The translations under genes and the position numbers were made by a program. Below, in pieces: positions 1 to 4,871 of a stretch of DNA of 5,780 nt (position 1 is its first letter; every line of letters starts with the position of its first letter). The notes under the pieces were generated by a model. The model had not been told where the DNA came from, ran no database searches, and was given only the letters and a program-made list of their open reading frames with translations. Source of the stretch: CAYRVX01 sp964642165 (GTDB taxonomy: Bacteria > Planctomycetota > Phycisphaerae > SM23-33); NCBI GenBank assembly GCA_964642165.1, contig CAZXOC010000388.1, positions 1-5,780 of the forward strand, written 5' to 3'.

Positions 1-240
1 TTGCCGGCGATATTTCCTATTCTCATAGTACGTTTATCGCCGCCTTGCGGCCGCCGTGACGCGATGTCCACCCAGATCGCTTTCTTGGCAGTGGCGTGCG
101 AGGCTCTCGGCCCCGCCCGCGCGGCCCGACCCGCTTCCCGGAGCCGCCGAACGGCGGCGCTTGCTGGCAGCCCCGGGGCGCGAGGCCGGGGAACGCTCCC
201 GCTCCCCAGATCCAGAGCCCCCGAAGCGGGGCGATTGAAC
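1..240. other. No convincing gene; GC-rich, palindrome-rich flank
   Basis: I see no supported gene here. Open frames exist on both strands, but their translations are Arg/Ala/Pro-rich, lack a good ribosome-binding site and look like by-products of high GC. The first 42 bases are unusually AT-rich for this window. They contain an 8-bp inverted repeat (CGGCGATA at 5-12, TATCGCCG at 35-42) around a 22-nt AT-rich loop. A second compact palindrome, GCCGCCG-AA-CGGCGGC, lies at 143-158, and CCCCGGGG at 171-178. The segment may be intergenic sequence or decayed repeat belonging to the cassette that starts near 241. Confidence 0.45.
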
Positions 241-266
241 GCCCGCCGACTGGCTCGCGCGCGGCC

Positions 267-295
267 TTGCGGAGTCGCCTCGCCCTCGGTACGAT
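267..295 (+). promoter_or_regulatory. Sigma70-like promoter in cassette A
   Basis: TTGCGG at 267-272 and TACGAT at 290-295 are separated by exactly 17 bp, the optimal spacing for a housekeeping sigma factor. Both hexamers and the spacing are preserved in cassette B, and the 17-bp spacer differs at one base. The predicted start of transcription is near 302. That would give about 60 nt of leader before the ATG at 362 and about 260 nt before the membrane-protein gene at 562. This is predicted from sequence only. Confidence 0.5.
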
Positions 296-345
296 GACAG
301 GTAGCCGCGATGTGCCAACCGGCTCAACGCCTCGGCGCATCGTCG

Positions 346-393
346 GCGCGGGAAGAGAACCATGAGCCACGGGGAGTTTATCTGCACCCGCGC
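346..393 (+). promoter_or_regulatory. Stem enclosing RBS and leader ATG, copy A
   Basis: GCGCGGG at 346-352 is the exact reverse complement of CCCGCGC at 387-393. The 34-nt loop between them holds the purine-rich ribosome-binding site and the ATG at 362. The same arms and loop are identical in the second cassette (2780-2827). If transcribed from the upstream promoter, this would fold as a 7-bp, all-GC stem that could modulate initiation at the leader ATG. An alternative pairing of CGGG (370-373) with CCCG (387-390) competes for the right arm. Because the two copies do not differ inside the stem, there is no covariation to prove RNA function. Confidence 0.35.
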
Positions 394-441
394 GGCCGCC
401 AGGCCTAGCGCCTCCGCGGCCGGAATCGCACCGGAGACGCA

Positions 442-483
442 GGCGCGCTTGCCCGCGTTCCCGCAACGCGGAACAAGCCCGCC
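442..483 (+). other. Long imperfect hairpin between cassette A and gene 562
   Basis: The left arm segments GGCG (442-445), GCTTG (447-451) and CCGCGTT (453-459) pair with AACGCGG (465-471), CAAGC (474-478) and CGCC (480-483). This gives 16 base pairs interrupted by small internal loops, around the 5-nt loop CCCGC. There is no U-tract, so it is not a canonical intrinsic terminator. It would lie in the 5' untranslated region of the gene at 562 if that gene is expressed from the cassette promoter. Possible roles are attenuation, RNA stabilisation, or simply a palindromic repeat. Confidence 0.5.
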
Positions 484-495
484 GGTGGCCGGGGC

Positions 496-527
496 AGGCC
501 GAAGATGTAGCCTGGCCCCGATTCCTC
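496..527 (+). repeat. Duplicated gene-junction spacer, copy 1
   Basis: This 32-bp stretch matches 1231-1262 at 28 of 32 positions, including an identical 13-bp run (TGGCCCCGATTCC). In copy 2 its first part encodes the C-terminal RPKK and the stop of the DUF4190-like gene. Here the equivalent frame reads RPKM and a stop (TAG, 508-510). That frame is open back to a stop at 406-408, directly after cassette A. It may therefore be the worn 3' end of a lost upstream gene. Confidence 0.6.
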
Positions 528-549
528 CGATTCGCCAGATACTGGGTGT

Positions 550-554
550 GGGAG
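550..554 (+). promoter_or_regulatory. RBS for the DUF4190-like gene
   Basis: GGGAG sits 7 nt before ATG 562 and supports the start at 562 (or the adjacent ATG at 565). Confidence 0.55.
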
Positions 555-561
555 CAGTTCC

Positions 562-1245
562 ATGATGCCTACTCGAGCTCCCAAAAGTTCGCATCAGGCA
601 AGGGAACTCGGAGTACAACGAGCCACGAAGGGAGTCAAGAGTGAGCCGCCTTACGACGGGCAGCCGCTGAGCAAAACGGCCGTGCTTGCTGGTGTGGCCG
701 GCGCCCTGGTCCTGACGCCGGCGGGGTCGCTCGGCATTCCGCTTGGTATTCTCGGGCTGTGGAGCACGGCCCAGGGGCGCAGGCGCGGCCGTTCGCTTGC
801 GGCGTGGGGCCTGGTCCTCGGCGTCCTTTCCATCGGATTCGGACTGGTGCCATTCCCGGCGAGTTTCCTGTGGCCGCCGGTGTTCAAGGAAGACCGTGCG
901 CTCCAGCGGTTCCTGGACGATGTGGCAGCGGGACGGTACGAGGCTGCGAGGAAGAACGGTACTGTCGGCGGCACTCGATCGCCGGAAGGCATGAGGCGAT
1001 GGGGCTCGCTCGTCAGGCAACGCCTCGGCGGCGGGCGCGTGATCGGGAGTGTCGCGCGGATTCATGCAATGCCGGATGGCTTACATGTGTACCTTGTCAG
1101 GTTCCGCAAGACCGGATGGGAACTGGTGTCGATGATGGGACCGGACCGGTCTGTGGAGTCGTCCGACCCGCTCAGCGCGAAGTGGCTGGTGGTCGCGATT
1201 GACAGCGTCCCCCCTCCTGATGCTCACGAGAGGCCGAAAAAGTAG
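562..1245 (+). CDS. DUF4190-like membrane protein with C-terminal soluble domain
   Basis: This 227-aa protein is predicted to sit in the cytoplasmic membrane. A basic N-terminus (about residues 1-37) is followed by a hydrophobic stretch at about 38-68, with a central PAGSLGIPLGILGL pattern. A basic turn (QGRRRGRS, 71-78) and a second membrane segment at about 79-98 follow. Hydrophobic-GILGL-basic-GR-hydrophobic (WGLVLGVLSIG) is the layout typical of DUF4190 domains. Residues 108-220 form a soluble region beginning ALQRFLDDVAAGRYEAAR, which recalls small NTF2/DUF4878-like extracytoplasmic domains; that resemblance is inference. ATG 562 is favoured by its RBS, and no later in-frame ATG precedes the membrane segment. 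The next gene starts 36 nt after the stop, so co-transcription is likely. Biochemical function is unknown. Confidence 0.8.
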   Translation: MMPTRAPKSSHQARELGVQRATKGVKSEPPYDGQPLSKTAVLAGVAGALVLTPAGSLGIPLGILGLWSTAQGRRRGRSLAAWGLVLGVLSIGFGLVPFPASFLWPPVFKEDRALQRFLDDVAAGRYEAARKNGTVGGTRSPEGMRRWGSLVRQRLGGGRVIGSVARIHAMPDGLHVYLVRFRKTGWELVSMMGPDRSVESSDPLSAKWLVVAIDSVPPPDAHERPKK

Positions 1246-1262
1246 CTTGGCCCCGATTCCCC
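1231..1262 (+). repeat. Duplicated gene-junction spacer, copy 2
   Basis: This partner of 496-527 spans the last codons (RPKK) and stop (1243-1245) of the DUF4190-like gene and the first part of the spacer to the next gene. The match continues 17 nt past the stop codon, so it is not explained by protein conservation alone. Confidence 0.6.
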
Positions 1263-1281
1263 TAGTCGAAAGAGAGCGGCG

Positions 1282-2088
1282 ATGAGCAAACTCGGGATGG
1301 GCGTGGACCATACCGGGGACAGGCAGGCTAGCCTGCTGTCCAGATGCGTGTGCCTTGCCGCAGCTGCGGCCCTTGGCGCGGCGGTGGCTGCGCCTACGGT
1401 GTGGTGGTTGACGCACGGATCCAGCGGGGAGCCGGACGAACAGAACGAGCTGCCCGATAGCATGGAGGTGGACGGCCCCGGAGAGCTGCGGCGTGTCCTG
1501 TTGGACCAGGCCAACTCTAGCCTGCGAGGCTACCTCCATGCCTACGGCGCTGATCTGCTCGTCTACGCCAACTGCGCGTGCGCCTTGGACCGCCTGGAGC
1601 GCGATCTGGGCAATCCGAGGGCGTCTCCGCTCATGGTTTGCGCGGTTATCAGAATGATAGACAGGGATCGGAAGCCCTTCCTCGTTAAGGCGCTGAATGG
1701 CAGGAGAGAGACCGACGAGGTAGTTGTGCTCGCCAGAACCCCCGACGGGCGCACGATCAGGATCGTCAGGCACTTCCCCTTGCGCCAGAAGGAGAGCAGT
1801 GCCTTTCTGGGGAAGGCGTTGTACGTCGAGTTCGCGCCCGTGGAGGAGCTTGCATCGCTGGGGGAGAAGTCGCCCAACGGAGAGATCGTCATAGCGACCA
1901 CCCACCGTTTCGGGAGAGCGATCAGACTGCCTCAGAATGCGGTGCTAACGGTTGCCGTGCGTGACAGAAGCGGCGTCCTCAGCAACTTCGTGCCCGTTTT
2001 CTGGGACCGCAGGTGGAAGACCAGTACCTCACGCGACTGCTTTGGCACGGATGAGTCACCGCCCGCCAGCGCCCCAGCAGAGCCTTGA
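1282..2088 (+). CDS. Single-pass exported protein of unknown function
   Basis: This 268-aa protein has one membrane segment at about residues 22-44 (RCVCLAAAAALGAAVAAPTV, then WWLTHG), which acts as an uncleaved signal anchor or a signal peptide. A polar linker rich in Glu, Asp and Pro (about 47-68) follows. The rest (about 69-245) looks like a folded extracytoplasmic alpha/beta domain. Cysteines occur at 22, 24, 98, 100, 120 and 253; the C98-A-C100 pair could be redox-active or metal-binding, but there is no family support for this. The C-terminal tail is Pro/Ala/Ser-rich. The start at 1282 is supported by a purine-rich GAAAGAGAG ending 5 nt upstream; an in-frame ATG at 1297 is a weaker alternative. 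I do not recognise the family. Confidence 0.75.
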   Translation: MSKLGMGVDHTGDRQASLLSRCVCLAAAAALGAAVAAPTVWWLTHGSSGEPDEQNELPDSMEVDGPGELRRVLLDQANSSLRGYLHAYGADLLVYANCACALDRLERDLGNPRASPLMVCAVIRMIDRDRKPFLVKALNGRRETDEVVVLARTPDGRTIRIVRHFPLRQKESSAFLGKALYVEFAPVEELASLGEKSPNGEIVIATTHRFGRAIRLPQNAVLTVAVRDRSGVLSNFVPVFWDRRWKTSTSRDCFGTDESPPASAPAEP

Positions 2089-2178
2089 GTCCCAGATGGG
2101 CGATCCGATGTCCGGTCGCATGACACGAAAGCTCGGCCAAGCTGGACGGCTATGGGGCGGTGCACCAGGAAGACGCCG

Positions 2179-2476
2179 ATGAGCAGCAGGAGGCCAGTCA
2201 CGGCTCGTCGGCGGAGCGGCAGGTCCGCTGCAGCCGTGCCGGAGGGCCGTCTACGGCTGCGCCGGTTCACCCTGGCGTTCGCGCTGGGCGCGGCGGTGAC
2301 GGGCGCGGGGTGGGTGGTGATCGGCACCTTGCCGGGCGAGGCGGCGAAGGCCGGCGCGGGCGCGGAGGGTGCAGGCCTCCGCGGCAGGTCGCTGGCGGAG
2401 GTGCGCGCGGCCGCGCCCGGGGAGCTTGCGGGCATGGACATTGCGGAGATGAACCTGCTGTGTGCGAGGGGCTGCC
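2179..2476 (+). pseudogene. Truncated membrane-anchored protein with MNLLCA motif
   Basis: The start ATG 2179 has AGGAAG 6 nt upstream; an in-frame ATG at 2152 is less well placed. The product begins with an Arg-rich stretch. A membrane segment follows at about residues 30-50 (LAFALGAAVTGAGWVVIGTL), then LAEVRAAAPGELAGMDIAEM, then NLLCA. From memory of planctomycete-like proteins, NLLCA is normally followed by EGLPG and a domain of a few hundred residues. Here the frame reads ARGC, while the +1 frame reads EGLP from 2466, consistent with loss of one G near 2465. Almost immediately the sequence becomes the palindromic repeat at 2474-2594, and no 3' part of the gene is seen beyond it. I infer a gene broken by frameshift and repeat insertion; the family name is uncertain. 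Confidence 0.6.
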
Positions 2477-2594
2477 ATGGAGTGCGGCGGCACGACGCCG
2501 CTTTGGCTTCCGGTCACCCCTCCGAAGCGAACGGCCGGCCCCGCGCCGCGGACGATCCAAAGCGGCGTCATAGCCGCCGCACTCCACATGGCGC
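2474..2594. repeat. Twin-palindrome repeat (REPIN/BIME-like)
   Basis: The left arm (2474-2506) and right arm (2557-2594) are near-perfect inverted copies. Each contains GGAGTGCGGCGGC, a 2-3 nt variable spot and GACGCCGCTTTGG, on opposite strands. The two arms differ by only a few bases and short indels. Within each arm GCGGCG can pair with CGCCGC, so each arm is itself a small hairpin. A 50-bp centre separates them. Two inverted REP hairpins are the defining layout of REPIN/BIME elements, which are usually mobilised in trans by a RAYT transposase. No such gene is in the window. The element interrupts the gene at 2179. Confidence 0.75.
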
Positions 2595-2676
2595 GCCATC
2601 CCGACGGCGCGGTGAGGCGCTGTGGCACGTCGAGACGCGCCTGACCGGTCTCCCGCTCGGGCGGGGTCGAGGCCAC

Positions 2677-2839
2677 GCCCGCCGATCCGCCCGCGCGCGG
2701 CCTTGCGGAGTCGCCTGGCCCTCGGTACGATGGTAGGTAGCCGCGATCCGCCGATGCCTTGACGCTCGGCGCATCGCCGGCGCGGGAAGAGAACCATGAG
2801 CCACGGGGAGTTTATCTGCACCCGCGCGGCCGCGAGGCC
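2677..2839 (+). repeat. Promoter-leader cassette, copy B
   Basis: This is the second copy of the unit at 241-405. It has the same order: promoter core (2692-2745), divergent linker (2746-2763), then the RBS/ATG/leader core (2764-2839) containing the 56-bp identical block at 2778-2833. Outside these limits the two loci stop resembling each other. Here the cassette follows the REPIN-like element and the broken gene, and precedes the lipoprotein gene at 2961. The frame from its ATG (2796) is open into that lipoprotein, but this probably reflects GC-rich sequence rather than a true N-terminus. Confidence 0.85.
2703..2731 (+). promoter_or_regulatory. Sigma70-like promoter in cassette B
   Basis: TTGCGG at 2703-2708 and TACGAT at 2726-2731 have 17-bp spacing, exactly as in copy A. 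The predicted transcription start is near 2738. It would serve the lipoprotein gene at 2961 through a leader of about 220 nt. Confidence 0.5.
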
Positions 2840-2852
2840 GACGGTCTGGGCC

Positions 2853-2886
2853 GCGGCGTGTCGGCGCTTGCATGACGCCTCGCCGC
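2853..2886 (+). other. GC-rich hairpin downstream of cassette B
   Basis: GCGGCG (2853-2858) and GGCG (2863-2866) can pair with CGCC (2876-2879) and CGCCGC (2881-2886), with a 9-nt loop. It occupies the same relative place as the hairpin after cassette A, but has a different sequence. In GC-rich DNA such a fold can arise by chance. Confidence 0.3.
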
Positions 2887-2960
2887 CGCGCCAACGCCAG
2901 AGAAGCAGCTTAGACGGGCCCGGGCGCAGGGCGCGCTTCGGCTCCGGGGAGAACAACGCG

Positions 2961-3809
2961 ATGATAGAACGGACGGTGCGGGCCGGGCGTCGGGTCGAGG
3001 ATGGACGGGCGGCGGCCCGGCGGCCGGCCGGGAAGCGGATGGGCGTGAGACTGGCGTGCCTCGTGGCGCTCGCATGCGGAGGCTTGAGCTGTGACCCGGG
3101 GAACGAGGGCACGGACAATGGGCAACGCCGAGCCGCACCTATCGATTGGAGGTCGCCGCGCGTGGAGAGGGTGCGTCTGGCGTGGCAGAAACGCTGCGCC
3201 ACCAAGCCGGCCCCGGTAACCAAGTCGAACGCATCTTGTGACTTCCACCTGCTCGAGGATCTTGTCCGGAAGGAGTTCACGGCAGTTGAGATCGTGCGAC
3301 TTGCCGAGGGGGCGCCGGTTGTCGAGGAGGGGGACTTCTCGGACAAGGGCATTTTCGACCGGATCTTGGCTAAAGCTCTGATCCGCATGTGCGAGGAAGC
3401 GGGGCACCGAGACGCGCTCGTCCGCATCCTGGCCAGAATTCCTGTGTCTGGTATCGGTTGTAATGCCATTGAGTATGAGCTTGCCAGATCCTGGAAGATG
3501 GGTCACCTTGAGCGGGGCGTCCTTGTCCTCGCGGACGCCTATACGCAGGCCGAGAACCAGGCGGCCAGGCGGTCGGCCCTGGAAGCCTTGCGCCGAACGT
3601 TTGGGCCATCCGGGGTCTCGGGAAAGAGCGACGACGAGTTCGTCCGCAACTGCGTGGACTGGTACACGCGCAACGAATCGCGCCTCGAAGTCCGCTTGGA
3701 GTACCGACTCCAAACCCCACTCCCGGGGGAGGTAGATCCGTTGTTTATTCTGAAGGACCAGCAGCCGACGACGGCGAAGAAGGGCCAGGCTACTTCTCTG
3801 CAGAAGTAG
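2961..3809 (+). CDS. Putative lipoprotein with HEAT-like helical domain
   Basis: From ATG 2961 the product is 282 aa. GGGGAG ends 9 nt before this ATG. The hydrophobic signal lies at about residues 27-44 (MGVRLACLVALACGGLSC). It ends in a Cys in a non-ideal lipobox (GLSC at 41-44), and C39 is another candidate. ATG 3039, directly before the signal sequence, is an alternative start giving a more ordinary signal peptide, but its GGGAAG is only 3 nt away. The frame also runs back to ATG 2796 in cassette B; that Arg/Ala-rich extension is unlikely to be real. Residues 95-240 are rich in amphipathic helices, including AARRSALEALRRTFG, which recalls HEAT/armadillo-type repeats. Cysteines at 79, 93, 144, 167 and 231 fit an exported protein. 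No family is recognised. Confidence 0.65.
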   Translation: MIERTVRAGRRVEDGRAAARRPAGKRMGVRLACLVALACGGLSCDPGNEGTDNGQRRAAPIDWRSPRVERVRLAWQKRCATKPAPVTKSNASCDFHLLEDLVRKEFTAVEIVRLAEGAPVVEEGDFSDKGIFDRILAKALIRMCEEAGHRDALVRILARIPVSGIGCNAIEYELARSWKMGHLERGVLVLADAYTQAENQAARRSALEALRRTFGPSGVSGKSDDEFVRNCVDWYTRNESRLEVRLEYRLQTPLPGEVDPLFILKDQQPTTAKKGQATSLQK

Positions 3810-3810
3810 C
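3789..3810 (+). terminator. Perfect hairpin across the stop codon of gene 2961
   Basis: GCTACTTCT (3789-3797) and AGAAGTAGC (3802-3810) form a perfect 9-bp stem with the 4-nt loop CTGC, and the stop codon TAG (3807-3809) lies in the right arm. There is no immediate U-tract, so intrinsic termination would be weak. Protection of the mRNA 3' end is equally possible. Confidence 0.35.
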
Positions 3811-3826
3811 GTCACCGCTTCTCTGT

Positions 3827-4021
3827 TTGAACAGCGAACAGCACTGCAAACTGAGCGACGCCAAGTGTCAGGCTACGGCCGAAGAGGTAATGGGGCGGCA
3901 CGCCGCGTCCGAGGCGGGCAAGAAAGGGATCTGGCGCGCGATGTGTTGGCACACGGTGCCGACGGACAAGCAACTCCCGTATTCCAGAGACGTGGTCCCT
4001 GGTAGGTCGCTGTTGCGTTGA
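3827..4021 (+). CDS. Possible small Cys-containing protein (about 64 aa)
   Basis: This frame would start at TTG 3827 with no clear ribosome-binding site. It reads NSEQHCKLSDAKCQATAEEV and later GIWRAMCWHTVPTDKQLPY. The composition is balanced and third codon positions are roughly four-fifths G or C, as in real genes here. Cysteines are at residues 7, 14 and 40. A start further upstream would overlap the end of the lipoprotein gene. It ends 28 nt before the next lipoprotein gene. It could be a real small ORF, the remnant of a longer gene, or chance; I do not recognise it. Confidence 0.3.
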   Translation: MNSEQHCKLSDAKCQATAEEVMGRHAASEAGKKGIWRAMCWHTVPTDKQLPYSRDVVPGRSLLR

Positions 4022-4034
4022 CGGCAAGGTTCGC

Positions 4035-4040
4035 AAGGAG
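4035..4040 (+). promoter_or_regulatory. RBS that decides the start of gene 4050
   Basis: AAGGAG touches ATG 4041 but lies 9 nt before the in-frame ATG 4050. Only the latter spacing is workable, which fixes the start at 4050. Confidence 0.65.
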
Positions 4041-4049
4041 ATGGTCGCC

Positions 4050-4871
4050 ATGGGAAGACACACGACAGTCCTGATTGTGGGGGCGCTCTTGCTGGGCGGT
4101 TGCGCACCGAGCAGCGTGCCGAGCAGTCCGAGGCTGCGGATGCTCTTCGACGAGGACGGACGAGAGATCCTTCTACCGGTCAGCGAATACTGCTGGCGGA
4201 TCCAGAGGGGGGGCCGGATAGCGCGGGCAGAGCTTGAAGCGAGCGCGGTGAAGATACTGGAGGGTCGGGGCTGGTACAGCCGTCTCGTGGCCGCGAGGGC
4301 GCTGCTGAAACTGTCGACGATGCCGGAGGGGAGGATCATGTCACCGAAGACGGTACGCGCCCTCGTGAAGAACTGTGTGAGCATCTCGCCATGGATGCCT
4401 GATCGCTTCACGAAGAAGAACTTCGAAGCCATTAGGGAGTCGAACACATCGTATGCGCGGAAGATACAGACGCGATTGTATATAGAGTGGTACGCGGAGG
4501 TGGCCGGCGAATACTACAAGTTGGGGGATGGACTGCCGGATGAATGGTATGCTCACAATACCGAGGTCCTGGTGGACGGCGTCAAAGTCGCGGGGAGGAA
4601 AGGGCGGGACGAGGACGGCATGCCTATTGAGTGCGTCGCACTTGCGGATGTGATCCCGCCGTCGAAGCTGTACGGGAAGCACACGGTCGTTGCGCGGGTC
4701 ACGCTGATCGCGCCGAATGGCTGTGAGATCCCGGTGGAGGAAGCACGCTCATTCACGGTGGAGTCGGAGCGAGAGGGCGTTCTGCTTCCGCATCTCGGGT
4801 ACGTCCGGACGCCGAAACCGGAGAACCTTCGCCGGGAAGTTGGGACGCCAATAACCCATGGGAAGTTGTGA
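4050..4871 (+). CDS. Outer-membrane-type lipoprotein, helical plus Ig-like region
   Basis: This 273-aa protein has a textbook lipoprotein signal: MGRHTTVLIVGALLLGGC with lipobox LGGC, so Cys18 is the lipidated residue. Ala at +2 does not signal inner-membrane retention, so outer-membrane anchoring is likely. Residues 58-155 look helical and HEAT-like (WYSRLVAARALLKLS). Residues 170-240 look like a beta-sandwich (TEVLVDGVKVAGRKGRDEDG, then KHTVVARVTLIAPNGCEIP), as in Ig-like or carboxypeptidase-regulatory-like domains; this is inference. Non-signal cysteines are at 48, 109, 195 and 225. The alternative ATG 4041 has no RBS spacing. I recognise no family and see no catalytic signature. Confidence 0.8.
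   Translation: MGRHTTVLIVGALLLGGCAPSSVPSSPRLRMLFDEDGREILLPVSEYCWRIQRGGRIARAELEASAVKILEGRGWYSRLVAARALLKLSTMPEGRIMSPKTVRALVKNCVSISPWMPDRFTKKNFEAIRESNTSYARKIQTRLYIEWYAEVAGEYYKLGDGLPDEWYAHNTEVLVDGVKVAGRKGRDEDGMPIECVALADVIPPSKLYGKHTVVARVTLIAPNGCEIPVEEARSFTVESEREGVLLPHLGYVRTPKPENLRREVGTPITHGKL

Larger units (their letters stand above)
241..405 (+). repeat. Promoter-leader cassette, copy A
   Basis: This copy aligns with 2677-2839. Three parts are visible. Core 1 (256-311) is 56 bp with three mismatches and contains a sigma70-like promoter. A linker (312-331, 20 bp) is poorly conserved and is 18 bp in the other copy. Core 2 (332-405) is 74 bp with two mismatches, and its stretch 344-399 is identical in both copies. 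Core 2 includes a purine-rich ribosome-binding site (GGGAAGAG), an ATG at 362 and codons reading MSHGEFICTRAAARP. I see no terminal inverted repeats, target-site duplication or transposase. The repeat is seen directly; its nature (mobile repeat, RNA leader or gene-start duplication) is inference. Confidence 0.85.
362..565 (+). other. Possible leader ORF starting in cassette A (67 aa)
   Basis: An open frame begins at the conserved ATG of the cassette. It reads MSHGEFICTRAAARP, then runs through unrelated Ala/Pro/Arg-rich sequence, and stops at 563-565, overlapping the next gene's ATG in an ATGA arrangement. That overlap would allow translational coupling to the DUF4190-like gene. Against real coding: only the first 13 codons lie in the perfectly shared block, the rest crosses a strong hairpin and a duplicated spacer, and no domain is recognisable. 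I regard it as a possible leader peptide rather than a functional protein. Confidence 0.2.

Noticed and set aside
32..56. Possible third partial copy of the leader core (GTTTATC then GCGGCCGCC)
   Set aside because: Only two short GC-rich words match, at slightly different spacing, and nothing upstream of them resembles the leader.
34..1065. Long minus-strand open frame of 343 codons
   Set aside because: It runs antisense through cassette A and most of the DUF4190-like gene, is Arg/Pro-rich, and has no domain or signal. High GC makes long antisense frames common.
241..2839. Integron-like arrangement (repeats separating gene cassettes)
   Set aside because: The repeats carry promoters and a start codon. 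They lack the core-site motifs of attC, the genes between them are several, and no integrase is present.
2796..2960. N-terminal extension of the lipoprotein to the cassette B ATG
   Set aside because: It would put 55 Arg/Ala-rich residues from a repeat and a hairpin in front of a signal sequence, while a better-placed RBS exists before 2961.
2267..3469. Long minus-strand open frame of 400 codons
   Set aside because: It crosses the broken gene, the REPIN-like repeat, cassette B and half of the lipoprotein gene. Its similarity to the other minus-strand frame is simply the repeated cassette read backwards.
3782..3793. 12-bp inverted match to the spacer repeat at 508-519
   Set aside because: A 12-bp match on either strand is expected by chance about once or more in a window of this size, and the flanks do not extend it convincingly.
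2910..3815. Minus-strand open frame of 301 codons opposite the lipoprotein gene
   Set aside because: The + strand frame has an RBS, a signal sequence and protein-like helices; the antisense frame has none of these.
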